Shown here one piece after another: positions 10,036 through 20,804 of a stretch of DNA of 24,966 nucleotides. Under the pieces are notes generated by a model that saw nothing but the letters and a program-made list of their open reading frames with translations, did no database searches and was not told the origin of the DNA. Where the stretch lies: contig JANBPT010000722.1 in NCBI GenBank assembly GCA_027575765.1, positions 1-24,966 of the forward strand, read 5' to 3'. The DNA is from Tieghemiomyces parasiticus (Eukaryota > Kickxellomycota > Dimargaritomycetes > Dimargaritales > Dimargaritaceae). Position 1 is the first letter of the stretch. Every line of letters begins with the position of its first letter. Both the position numbers and the translations under genes were made by a program.

Positions 10036-12782
10036 CTACAGCGGCAAGTCATCGCTGTCAAGTTCGAGTAGGCTCTTATTCTCCTGCACCAGATCGCCTA
10101 CGGCGTAAAACAATTGCTTCACGGTACCGGCGAAAGGGGCGCGCACCACGTGTTCCATCTTCATCGCCTCAAGGATGATGAGGGGGGCGTTCTTTTCGAC
10201 GACCTGGCCCACCTCGACCATAACCTGGGAGATCTTGCAGGGCATGGGGGTCTTGACCGACCCGGCGGCTTCGGCGGCTCCGCCGCTAAGGTAAGCCGGC
10301 GGTGGAAGGGTAAAATCGGCGCGGCCGTCCTCGCTAAACACCGTCAAGTGCGCGGTTTCCGTGAGGACCGCCGTGGCGCGGACAACGCGACCACCCAGGT
10401 CGGTGGTAAAGTCGTAGGTAGTGCCGAGTGGGAGGGTCGTCGTACCCGCGGCACCCTCAGCGTAGTTGGGGTGAGTCACCGCGGTGTGGTCCAGGCGGCA
10501 GGTGACGTTCTCGAGGCGATGGACAGCGCCGGCGTCGCCCTGTACGATCGTGGCGTGGCAGCAGCCGTTCGGGAGGTCCTCCAGTTCGACTTGGAAAACT
10601 TGGGGGGCGTCGTCCGCCTCGCCGGCATAGTGCAATACACAGGTTTCACGGTGGGTAGTGTTGAGACGCAGTGCGGACCAAGCTTTCCATGGTGAGTTTG
10701 GGTCGCCGCTGCTACTGTTTTGAGGCGTCCGACGCGTAAGCTGCAGAGCCAAAGCGGCCTGGACGATCAGTGCCGGAGAGGGCGCGAGTGGCGGGGCCAG
10801 GAGGGTGGCCTCATGCTTGGCGATGAACCCGGTCTCTACCTCGCCGGCCTCGAACGCCGGGTGACTCGCCACGTTGTGTAAAAAGTCCAAGTTGGTGTGT
10901 AGCCCAACGACGCGGTAGTCGGCGAGGGCCCGACGCAGAGCGAGCAAAGCGGTGGCACGGTCAGGGCCCCGCACGATGAGTTTGGCTATCATGGGGTCGT
11001 AGTGTACCGAGACCTGGTCGCCTTGAACTACGCCCGTGTCGACACGGACGGAATCCGAGGCGGCTGGGGTGGCCACGTAGGCCAGCGGGCCCGTATCGGG
11101 TAGGAAACCGCGACGCGGGTTCTCAGCATAGATGCGAGCCTCAAAGGCGTGGCCCACAAGAGGGATCTCGGCCTGGGTGAGCGGGAGGGGATTGCCCGCG
11201 GCGACTTCGAGCTGCCACTGCACCAGATCCGTGTTAGTGACCCACTCGGTGACAGGGTGCTCCACCTGCAACCGGGTGTTCATTTCCATAAAGTAAAACT
11301 GCTGCGTGTCGCAGTCCAGGATGAATTCGACGGTCCCGGCCCCTTCGTAGCGGACAGCCAGCGCCGCTGCCACTGCTTTCTGACCTAGGGAAGCCCGGAC
11401 GTCCGCAGGCAGGTTGGGGGCCGGGGCCTCCTCCAAAACCTTCTGATGGCGTCGCTGCACCGAACAGTCGCGCTCGTACAAATGCACTGCGTTGCCGAGC
11501 TGGTCCGCGAAGACCTGAACCTCGACGTGCCGCGGGCGGACGAGGTATTTCTCAATCAGGACTTGGTCGTCACCAAACGACTTGAGTGACTCACGGCGCG
11601 ACGACTCGAGCATCACTGTAAAGTCTTCGGGGCGCTCCACGATTCGCATGCCCTTGCCACCGCCGCCCTTGATGGCCTTGATTAGCACGGGGTAGCCGAT
11701 TAGGGCGGCCTGCTCTTGAAGATAGTCCGGGTCCTGGTTGGTGCCGTGGTAACCGGGCACGACAGGTACCCGGGCCTGCTCCATAATGTTTTTAGACTCG
11801 CTCTTGGAACCCATGGAGACGATGGCCGAGGCCGGCGGCCCGATGAAGGTGATGCCTTCACCCTTTAACCGCTCGGCGAACTGGGCGTTCTCGGAAAGGA
11901 ATCCATAACCCGGGTGGACGGCCTACGATGCCACGGATTGAAAAAGTTGATGTGTCCGAAATGAGATGAGAGTATATGTTAGACGGGATTGGATAACATT
12001 ACCAGCAGGGTAGACACGGTGCAGCAGCGAGATGGGTGGGTTACCTGGGCGCCCGTACGACGGATTATCTCAAGTATCTTGTCCACATTCAAGTAGCTTT
12101 GGGCGGAGGGAGCTGGGCCCACGCAGTAGGCGTCGTCAGCCTAGGACAGCGGAGAGGAGGGGCGGGTGTAAAGGTCAGCGTAGGACTTTAGTGTCGAGAG
12201 GGGGCGGGTTGATCGGGTGCCTTGGCCAGATCTATTCGACCCTCCAGCAGTCACCTCGGATAGAGAGGGGGGCTATTCCGCTTTACCATTTGCACATGCT
12301 GGGCGTAGCGGTCGGCCTTGCTGTAAATGGCAACCGTCTTGATGCCCAGGCGACGGGCGGTCTTAATGACACGGCAGGCAATCTCACCACGGTTAGCGAT
12401 GAGAATCTTGTCGAAGAGGGGTTTACGGGCTGTAGGATGACGGTACATAGCTCGATGGTTGTGGGTGAGGTGAGGTGTCGATGGATCAGTTACAACGATA
12501 CCACATATCTGGCGGCCAGGTACGTTGAGTATACTAAATATGGCCAGCTGCTATTTCGAGAAGGGGGGGTCAGGACGCTAGCATGTAGCCAACAGTGTTG
12601 CCTCCCAGACCAAGTCGCCACTTGAATTATTATCACCTACCCGTGTCGCTCGCTAGCCACCGACGGAGGGCCGACTGGGCGTTGGGAGCCGCAGCCAGGA
12701 AGCCAACGGTTGCCGGGCGCAAGGCCAGGTGCCCCGACCGGGCCAAGACTCGGGTGCTAATACCCAAGGGGCGGAGGAGCAT
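10036..12782 (-). CDS. mccA: 3-methylcrotonyl-CoA carboxylase alpha (biotin-containing) subunit, mitochondrial, four exons
   Basis: It catalyses ATP-dependent carboxylation of biotin for 3-methylcrotonyl-CoA carboxylase in leucine breakdown in the mitochondrial matrix; the partner beta subunit is not in this window. My model has exons 12782-12641, 12429-12287, 12140-12045 and 11922-10036. The introns have GT-AG ends, and matching phases give 755 residues against 725 in human MCCC1. Exon 1 encodes an Arg-rich, acid-poor presequence ending in RRWLAS. Exon 2 carries the biotin-carboxylase start [14 protein letters not shown]; exon 3 continues with [17 protein letters not shown]. Exon 4 holds [10 protein letters not shown], the ATP-grasp glycine loop [12 protein letters not shown], the catalytic region [13 protein letters not shown], and the C-terminal biotinyl domain with EAMKMEH (Lys715, codon 10161-10159). 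Branch-site-like CTAAC and CTGAC occur in introns 3 and 2. The sequence around [13 protein letters not shown] fits the MCC alpha subunit better than propionyl- or pyruvate carboxylase. The ATGs at 11814 and 12448 are internal. Confidence 0.88.
12641..12782 (-). other. First exon of the carboxylase gene, encoding the mitochondrial presequence
   Basis: The exon starts with ATG at 12782 and runs 47 codons plus one base to a donor reading GTAGGT at 12640. The peptide begins [17 protein letters not shown] and ends with [10 protein letters not shown]. It contains seven arginines, no glutamate and one aspartate at its last-but-one residue, and has an Arg-rich site before WLAS that resembles a processing-peptidase site. 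The leftover base joins in phase with the exon starting at 12429. The open frame alone is too short to stand out, so this exon is easily missed. Confidence 0.75.
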
Positions 12783-15593
12783 ACTGAATTGGGCAGCACG
12801 ACTGAGAAGGTAGAACGAGTGGCCGAATGGCGGGGCGCTTAAGGGGGGGGTCAGGTAATGAAAATGGGGATGAAAAGATGATCAGGATGTAAGGGCTGGC
12901 AGGAGAACGCGGGTAGAGGGGTGTGATGTGAGGATGGGGAGCAGAGTTGGTGTGAAGCCTAGCCGTGACTGGTTTTTCCGTTGGACCAAGAATGAGGCCG
13001 GTGGGGATAGGGTTCTGAGTCACGCGGGGGTTGGACCATTGAGTGACCACTGGAATAGGGCGTGATTGTGACGGCTGGAGACGGTGGGAAAGTACTCTAG
13101 CCTATGAACTGCGTGGGCCTGTGATGGCTGAGAGGAACCCAGTATCCCCAAACCAATATCCCATCTCCCCTGGCAGACCACCGGTTCCTGTACAAGACGT
13201 GGGAATAGCGTATGCAATTGCTTCTTGGGGTAAATGAACTGGTTGGCTACAAAAGTAGGCCTTGAGCGCGTTGGAAATAGGCATCTGGCAAGGTAGGGCA
13301 ATAAAGGGGTGCCCCTCCCCAAAGGTCGGCAACAGACCGCCCAAGAAAAAAACGGGGCCGCTGCTAGGCAATAGATAGTGCAGGTGCCTGACGGGCGTTC
13401 AGTCATCGACAATGCCGTTCAGGGTTGCCAGACCTTTGAATTTAGCGGGCGGTACAGATTGGCGCATGGGCATCGCCTGGGGGGGGGGACTAGTAGATGG
13501 TGAGGCGTATCGGATTGGTCGGCAACCCACGTCGGCCTTGCCAACTCCCATTGGTGTAATGATCACGGCGCTGATTGGCCACGGTTCCCCGCGCAGGTCG
13601 CCTCGGTCAGAGGCCGGATGAGTGGGGCGGTATGCAGGTTACTACGTCAATATATTTAGATTCCATTGGGGCTCCGCAATCTGACCAGGCCTCCAGTTCC
13701 AGGGTTACCGGTCACTTGGCATTCTTCGGAAAGCCCACTGCTTCCCGCTACCTGCGGGGACCTGCCCGGCTGATAACGACGTAAATGTGCACGAAGGATG
13801 TATCAGCCCGATCGGTCCGATTGAACTCCCGCTCTAGGCTCCAGGGCCCATCGGCCGCCAAGGACGCCTTGTGCGACTGGCTCTATTGCATAGCCTGCCG
13901 CTCGGCCAGACTGAAGCACCAACTCTTGCGCCCGCCTGCCTGGCCTTGTTAGGGCTAGGCGGCCAGCCCTGCGTCTTAGATAGTGCTGGGTCCAGGGCAT
14001 CAGTGCTGCTACACGGCTCTACCGTTAAATAGGTCGGCGCGTGATGGTGTGACTCTTGTGCGCGCCGCCTCCTGTCGCCACTATCCAGACTCAACCCCGC
14101 AAGTGGGCAGGGCAGGTCAACGGAACGGGAAATATGGCCACCCTTTACCTCATCGTAGAGCTGAATGGCCCTTTTGTCCTTTTTTTTTTCTTCATGGCGA
14201 TGGCGGTATTCTGCGGCGCTTCCCTTGTACCACGACTGTGTAGCCCGTCGCGTCGTGCTGGACGTACGGTTGGGTCTATGGCCCAGTCATCCAGTTCAAT
14301 GGCCGCTAGTGCCAGGGGGTTTGGTTGGAAGGAAGACACCGCAGCCGGATGGTTCGCTGGGTCACAGTGCGGAATAATGGCCGGCGGGTAACGTCAGCTA
14401 GGCACCACGTCTCTGTCACATACAGACGCCCACCTGTCGATGTAGCCCCCCTCCCAGACTGGTCTACGGCTGCTCATCATCGGCAACGATGGAGCATACA
14501 CGCGCGCGTCAGAGGGTTTGGGAAGCAGGGCCCAAGGGCGACCGGTTGCTGTATATGCGCCCAGCAGTGAGCACCACCTAAGCGCTGCCATCCTCACCCC
14601 CGTAAAGGCCGGGGGGGGGGCAAGTAGGGCTGGCTATTTTTAATTGCCTCCCTCAGCGGGCCCTCATTTCGCGCATATCAACTCTTGACTGTCGGCCATG
14701 TTCCCTCTGGCTGGTATATCAAAGGAAGCAGCCCCGGCCCCGCACCCTAAGCGTCTATTTGGCCGTTTCTTCCATTCTTGCTGCTGAGTATCTTCCCCAC
14801 TTGTCTTTGCTTGGCGGGTCAATTCCCCCACCTTCCCTACTCGCTGCTGCCACCTCACCTCGCTAGCCCCTTTTTCTCCAGCTAAAACCACAGAACGCTA
14901 CTTTGTCTCATTGTCTCGGAGCCCCTTTACTGCTGCTGCTCCGGCCTCTCCGCTTCCCCGCATTTGAACCATCGTCCCTCGCTATCACTGCCGCATCTAG
15001 GTTCCACTCCTCCCTGTTCCGTGGTTCACCGTCGGATACGCCCGCCTTGGCTTTGGGTGTCTCTGTAGTTCCTTTACTTGTCAACTCCCCTCCCCTCGCT
15101 TGACCTGCTCATTACCAGTGCGCTTATCGACGGTATATTGCCCACCCTCCCGCTCGGTGACAGATTCTTGTGCTTTACCTGCCACTATAGGCCAGCGACC
15201 GAAATCCCTGCCCTACTACCACTTTTTAGTGGCTGCTCTGTCCGTAGCCACTTTAAATGCACGAAGCGGGTTGGTCTAAAATAGCCGTTCGCCTACCAGC
15301 TCCCCGAGTCTCCAATTCCGGCCCACTTTTAACCCCGCCGTACCTGACTGGATAACGCCCGCTATAAAACCTTACTTGGACCCCGCCCCGCCATTTATCT
15401 CCGCTCTTCTGCCCGCAAAGTCCCTCGGCTTATTTTCTCCGCTACGCCTCCCCCCTCCCGCAGTCCAGGCCCAGCGGTTGCCGCTAACGCTTCCCCTGCC
15501 TTCTCCGCACATTATCCCGGTTGGTCGCCTCGGCCCGTTTTTGAGCCCGCTTGAGGTATGTACCCACCCACTGGTCGTCCCCTCGCGTAAGCC
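12783..15593. other. Long divergent promoter region, no supported gene
   Basis: This 2.8-kb stretch separates the divergently transcribed carboxylase (minus) and flippase (plus) genes. Next to the carboxylase (about 12800-13110) the plus strand is purine-rich. Next to the flippase (about 14640-15590) it is pyrimidine-rich. Each gene is therefore preceded by a CT-rich coding strand, as in many fungal promoters. Homopolymer runs include ten G at 13479-13488, ten T at 14180-14189 and ten G at 14611-14620. Open frames of up to 130 codons (13020-13412 minus, 14056-14391 plus) show no recognisable domain. A gene with very short exons or a noncoding RNA cannot be excluded. Confidence 0.5.
15363..15368 (+). 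promoter_or_regulatory. Possible TATA box of the flippase gene
   Basis: TATAAA, followed by AAC, lies 226 nt before the ATG at 15594 and just ahead of a long pyrimidine-rich tract. This would imply a CT-rich 5' leader of about 190-200 nt. Motif seen; function inferred. Confidence 0.3.
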
Positions 15594-18500
15594 ATGGACT
15601 CATCCAAGCTCTCCGTACCCAGCCAGAGCACTGTCGCCATGGGCGACGCCGCCACGCACCAGTCTACACCAGACCTTACCAGCTGCGCCGACACAGCTGC
15701 TCCCACGCCACAGGAACCCCTCGAAGGGTTGACAATGTCGACCAGCCAATGCCCAATAACCGCCGACGCCGAACTGCATCGCCGCCTGCTCGACGAGGCC
15801 GCGTTCCGCCCTCGCGCATATACGGATCCCGTCCGACCCACCAAACTGAACGGGCCCGCCACCCCGTCTACCGAACCCGGCCGTACACGGTTATTACGCA
15901 ACAAACCCAGCTTTTCGCAGTCTTTCCGCACCAGTACCAACGGCTCCGTCAGCCTGGCCGACCTCTCCTATGACCTACCCGAGTCGTACCAGGTTGATTT
16001 CAACCACCCTTCCGACCTGGCCAAGCGGTACAAGTACCCGACCAACTACCAGCGCACCACCAAATACACCCTGCTCACCTTCGTACCCCTCAACCTGTTC
16101 TCGCAGTTCCGGCGATTCTACAACATCTACTTTCTACTGGCGGCCATCTTCGTTCTTGTGGTGCCCTCGTTGGAACCGGTTTCGGAGATTCTCCCGCTAT
16201 GCATCGTGCTCACCATCACCGCTGTCAAGGACGGTACCGATGACTACAAACGGTACCGCCAGGACCGCCGTGTCAATGCCCTAGAGTACGAGGCGGTGCG
16301 TGATGGGCAGCGAGTCTCTGTGTTGTCCCGTGATATCCGTCCGGGCGATGTAATTTACCTCACCAAGGGCCAATCTGTCCCATCCGACCTGGTCCTGTTA
16401 AGTACCAGCTTCGAAGACGGTACCGCCTTCGTGGAGACCATGGACCTGGACGGTGAGACCAGTCTTAAGCGGCGGTCGGCCCTACGATTCACCCAACCCT
16501 TCGCCTCCGACGCCAAGGTGGCCACGCTCCGCGGTCGGATCCAGTGCGAGTTCCCAAACGAGAAACTCGACCAGCTGGACGGGCGAATCCACTTCCATCG
16601 TGCCCTGGCTGTGTCCGAAAAACCCCTGGACCATGAGCGAACCATCGAGGTAACCGCTGACCCACCCGAGACCAGCGTCCAGCCCTTTACCACCGATAAT
16701 GTTCTCCTACGCGGTACCCACCTCCGCAACACCGATTATATCTACGGTGTGGTGGTGTACGCCGGCGCCGACACCAAGATCATGCTCAACCTCAAGAATA
16801 CCGGCCTCAAGTTCTCCACCATGGAGACCCGCCTCAACCGGCTCATCATCGCCATCTTTGTGTGGAACGCCATCATGTTGGTGGTCAGCGTAGTTCTATC
16901 TTTCGCCCACTATGTAAGTGTCATCCCTGCGTCATTACCCTGCCCTACTGGCGGTGGGCACCCTTCCGGACCTATTTTACGCGGCTTGCCAGGATGAGAT
17001 CCCGTCAAGCGTTTGTTCCTCGTTTGCTGCTCTATGGCAGGCCACGTCATTCTCTCCTTGCTTATAGCCAACGGTTTAGTCAAAGTGGGGCTTGCTCAGG
17101 GAGAGAGAGGGGAGGTGCACCAGGGATTTACGCTGGTCGCTGCAAACCGCCGTCTGTAGTCCACCCCTTATGGCAGCCACACCTTCGCGTTTCTCGCATT
17201 GCCCCGTTTCATTTTAGAACCTCCTCTTTTACCCAAGCTGCTCACCTCTCCCATCTAAATCAATGGGAAGGGGTGTCATCTTGCGGCTTCCCTCTGGTCA
17301 CAGTCGGGGCGAACCGGCAGCCGTGCTCATCCATGCCTGTAACTGAGCAGGGGAGCGTGGTGGCAATCGGAGTTGCCAACAACTTTTGACTTGACTGTCA
17401 GTCGTTAAGCCCTTGGGCTCTTTACCACACTACTTCTCCTTGTACGTCTTTTTGATTGGCCTCCTTCTGCCATCTGGGGGAGGCATCAATACTGAAGTGG
17501 GGGTGTCATTTCGTGACGCCACTGAGATGGCACCTGGGCATTAGCGACCTTGTACAGTTTGCATATTATTATTATTATTGGCTACTGTGGTGTTATTCGG
17601 CATAGCGGCTAGGGCCGATGGCCCTGCCTTTTTTTCTCTCTGTCCTTTACCTTGGTTTCAGGCGATGGAAAATGTGCATCGACGCGTCACCCCGGGGTCC
17701 CGTACCTTTCTCACGGAAGGACCACCGATGTGTCCATCAACTTGTCTCGGTTGGCGATGGTGACCAGTCTACGGTGCGACGACTTCGTTTCCCTAGTCTC
17801 TATCCAGGCCCCGATCATTAACTTATAATGCCCTATTCTCCCGTATCCATCCTGCCCCTTTCCTATCAGACCCGAAACGACCTGACCGAGCGACCTTCTG
17901 CCTGGTACCTCGGTGAAGTGTCCCGGAGTGCTTGGGAGGTTGTGTCCCAGGTCATGGTCTTTTTTGTCCTGTACACCTTCCTGATCCCCATCTCCATCTT
18001 TGTGTCCATCGAGCTCGTCCACGTGCTCCAGGCGCTCTTTATGCGGTGGGACCCCCGCATGGTGTCATTCCGACCCGCCACTAAGACCCACAAGGGCGGC
18101 AAGAAGCACATGCACGTGCACAGCACCAGCCTGCACGAGGATCTAGGTGCCGTCGAGTACGTGTTTTCCGATAAGACAGGTACACTGACCAAGAACATCA
18201 TGACCCTGTCCAAGTGGGGCGTTGGGTGCCAGGTGTTCGACGAGGCGCTCGAGCCTGGGTGTCTGGGCCGATACATGGACACCCTCGACGCCACCTACCC
18301 GCTCTACGCGCACTACACCCGGTTCTGGCAGGCGATCGCCCTCTGCCACTCGGCCATCCCGGTTATCGAACCCACCCCGGTTGCCCCCACCGCCGGTTGC
18401 GATACCAGCTGCGCTGCGACCTCCTCGGAAAAACCGGCAGGTCCCTTGGACGGACTAGTGTACGAGGCTCAATCCCCCGACGAGGCTGCCCTGCTCGACG

Positions 18501-20395
18501 CCATCCGCCAGAACGGGTTTGTCTTCCACAAGCGTAGTAAGCGGTTCGTCGAGGTGTATCGGCGCCCCTTGGTCACCGACCTCAAGCCCACGACGAACAC
18601 TGTGCAATGGCAGGGCACCGAACTGCAACTCGACCGCTACGAGCTTCTGTACACGTTTCCCTTCTCGTCGGACCGCAAGCGCATGTCAGTTGTGGTGCGG
18701 ACTCCCGAAGGCATCATCCTGCTCTGTAAGGGCGCTGACAACGTCATCATCCCGCGATTATGCCCGGACAAGACGCTGCCATCCCTTCTCACTCACACCG
18801 AGAATTCCATCCACCAGTTCTCGCTGTCCGGCCTCCGGACCCTGGTGGTGGCCGCGCGGACGCTGGATGCCGACGAGTTCGCCGAGCTGCAGGTCATCAT
18901 GGACCAGGCCCAGTGCGCCTTAAGCCATCGTGAGCAGCGCCTAGCCGAGGTGGCTGAGTGGGTCGAGACCGACCTGGAACTCTTGGGCTGCACGGCCATC
19001 GAGGATCGGCTCCAGGACCAGGTACCTGAGACCATCGAGTTCCTGCTGCGCTGCGGCATCAAGGTCTGGTTGCTCACCGGGGACAAGCAGGAGACGGCGG
19101 TCAAGATCGGCATGAGTTCGCACCTCATCACCTCCCAGATGAACATGATGGTGCTTAACGCGGCCAACGAGCTGGAGTGCGCCGACAAACTGGAGGAATT
19201 TTCCGTCGTGGCCGAGAGCCGCGCCGAGGGCGAAGACAACGCACTAGTTATCAACGGGGCCACCCTCGGCTACATCCTTGACGACTCGGCCCTGTGCAAG
19301 GCCTTCCTGCGACTCGGCGTCCTGTGCCACTCGGTGATCTGCTGTCGGGTGACCCCGCTCCAGAAGGCCCGGGTCGTCGAGTTGGTCAAGAAGCGGTTGC
19401 ACAAGGTTACTCTGAGTATCGGTGACGGCGCCAACGACGTGTCCATGATCCAGGTGGCCCACGTTGGGGTGGGTATCGAAGGCATGGAGGGCGCCCAGGC
19501 GGTGCGCGCCAGTGACTATTCATTTACCGAGTTTAAGAGCCTGCGACCGCTGATCGCCATCCACGGGCGCTACTCGTACCTACGTATCGCCAACATCATT
19601 TTTTACTCGTTCTACAAGAACATTGTGCTCATCACGGTGCAGTTCTGGTTCGGCTTCAACAACGCGTGGTCAGGCCAGACGCTGTACCTGGACTACTACC
19701 TCACCTTGTTCAACACGGTCTTCACCTGCCTGCCCCCCGTCGTGGCCGCCATCTTTGACAAGGACGTTGACGAACACCACCTCCAGCTGTACCCGGAACT
19801 GTTCCGCCAGGTCAAGGACAACGTGTACTGGAACTGGCGTGTGATGGTGCACTGGGGGCTCAGCGCCCTGTGGCACTCAGGCGTCATCTATGGTGCTCTC
19901 CTCCTTGTCCAGTCCTCCGCCATCGTGTACCAGAACGGGTCGGGTATGAGCTACATGGTCCAGGAGTACTTCATCGGCACCGTGGTGTTCTCGGTGGTCA
20001 CTGTGAAGGCTTGCTTTCTCATGCGCCACTGGGTGTGGCCCGGCGTCGGCGGCGTGGTCCTGACGGTCGTGGTATACATGCTTATTCAGTTTGGCTTTGA
20101 ACTCTTTAACTTTGTGCCCAAAGGTACCTTCGCCGCGGTCCATAGTCTGCCCATGTTGTACTTCGTCAGCCTGTGGGCCTCCGTGGCCTGCATGCTCCCG
20201 GACCTGATTGTTAAGTACTGGATGCACACCTACCATCCGGAGGACGCCGTCATCATCCGCGAGCGCTGTCGCCTCCACCAGCGTCCTGGCCAAACCGTGG
20301 ACGTGGAGGATGGTTCGTCCGTCACAGATGAAGACCGCTCGAGCAGCCAATCAGCGACCCTGATCCCCCACCGTAAATCGGAGGGGGATCACTAA
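15594..20395 (+). CDS. P4-type phospholipid flippase (P4-ATPase, Dnf/ATP10-like), two exons
   Basis: P4-ATPases move phospholipids to the cytosolic leaflet of the plasma membrane, Golgi or endosomes, usually with a Cdc50-family partner. My model joins 15594-16913 to 17870-20395 (TAT|GTAAGT donor, TATCAG|ACC acceptor, phase 0), giving 1281 residues, normal for the family. The N-terminal 140 residues are Ser/Thr/Pro-rich. Motifs in order: PLNLFSQFRRFYNIYFLL in TM1 (from 165), DGET 286-289 in the actuator domain, the PISI variant of the P4 PISL motif in TM4, DKTGT with phosphorylated Asp541, SPDEAAL, KGAD (Lys727), LTGDKQETA (Asp845) and GDGAND (Asp959), followed by the P4-typical FYKN..L segment of TM5 and five further hydrophobic segments. 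The C-terminus is acidic and Ser-rich. The actuator loop reads DGETSLKRR where DGETNLK is usual. LKRR and the surrounding actuator sequence suggest the Dnf/ATP10 group rather than Drs2 or Neo1; this subgrouping is less certain. Confidence 0.92.
16914..17869 (+). other. 956-nt intron of the flippase gene
   Basis: The intron begins GTAAGTG and ends in a pyrimidine-rich tract with TATCAG; a TTAAC sequence near 17818 could be the branch site. It separates TM3 from TM4 and is five to eight times longer than the other introns here. It contains an (ATT)5 run at 17563-17579 and no recognised coding exon: the protein joins naturally across it. Confidence 0.75.
17563..17579. repeat. (ATT)n microsatellite
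   Basis: Five ATT units in tandem, preceded by AT, lie inside the long flippase intron. This is a simple repeat with no implied function. Confidence 0.7.
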
Positions 20396-20672
20396 GCCCC
20401 CCCCCATCCCTTTTTTTTTAGAAGAAGCTCCGTGCTTTCCTCACCCAGGCCTGGCCTGACTCACCAACTCGGTGCCCCAATTTGATACATCCGGTTTCCA
20501 TAATGTACTACTACCCTGTCGTGCCTCCATCATCTACCTCTTCTTATGATCAGTTCCCACCTTAGTGCGCCCCTCTTCCTTGCCCACTCCTCCCCCCCGG
20601 ATCAGATAGACTCCCATAATTACGGTCGTGTTACTGAATTATCAACGGCGTGGCGGAGACCAGTGGGGCGTC

Positions 20673-20678
20673 ATTAAA
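20673..20678 (+). promoter_or_regulatory. Possible poly(A) signal ATTAAA of the flippase gene
   Basis: The common variant ATTAAA lies 278 nt after the flippase stop, inside an AT-rich patch at 20671-20695. No AATAAA is seen on the plus strand between the stop and this point. Confidence 0.35.
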
Positions 20679-20679
20679 T

Positions 20680-20685
20680 TTTATT
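20680..20685 (-). promoter_or_regulatory. Poly(A) signal AATAAA of the histone chaperone gene
   Basis: On the minus strand AATAAA lies 120 nt after the stop codon of the converging gene. It sits immediately beside the plus-strand ATTAAA, so both transcripts probably end in the same AT-rich patch. Confidence 0.4.
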
Positions 20686-20804
20686 TTATAGACAAATTAC
20701 CAAACTGAACCGATGGTACTAACGAGTGACTTTTGGCAAAAAGATAATATACTAGCTGCTAAGGAATTAAACTGGAAAAAATCAGGGACTAGCCAGGCTA
20801 TTGT

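Noticed and set aside
10114..10695. 193-codon open frame on the plus strand
   Set aside because: It is antisense to the biotinyl end of the carboxylase, whose minus-strand frame carries clear family motifs. Its translation shows only the composition of the opposite strand.
13020..13412. 130-codon minus-strand open frame in the divergent spacer
   Set aside because: No recognisable domain, no convincing start context or splice partners, and it overlaps other equally meaningless frames.
14056..14391. 111-codon plus-strand open frame with a hydrophobic stretch
   Set aside because: The hydrophobic part comes from the ten-T run (a string of Phe), and no family resemblance was seen.
16862..17389. 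175-codon open frame spanning the flippase exon/intron border
   Set aside because: It begins out of frame inside the coding exon and runs into the intron, with no domain and no independent signal.
17828..17869. ATG at 17828 as start of a separate transporter gene
   Set aside because: The frame lacks TM1-TM3 and the actuator domain, which lie in the upstream exon. The 14 residues before 17870 are read from the intron's pyrimidine tract, and the TATCAG acceptor joins the exons in phase.
19877..20350. 157-codon minus-strand open frame under the flippase C-terminal membrane domain
   Set aside because: It is a His/Asp-rich shadow of the GC-rich coding strand with no known domain.
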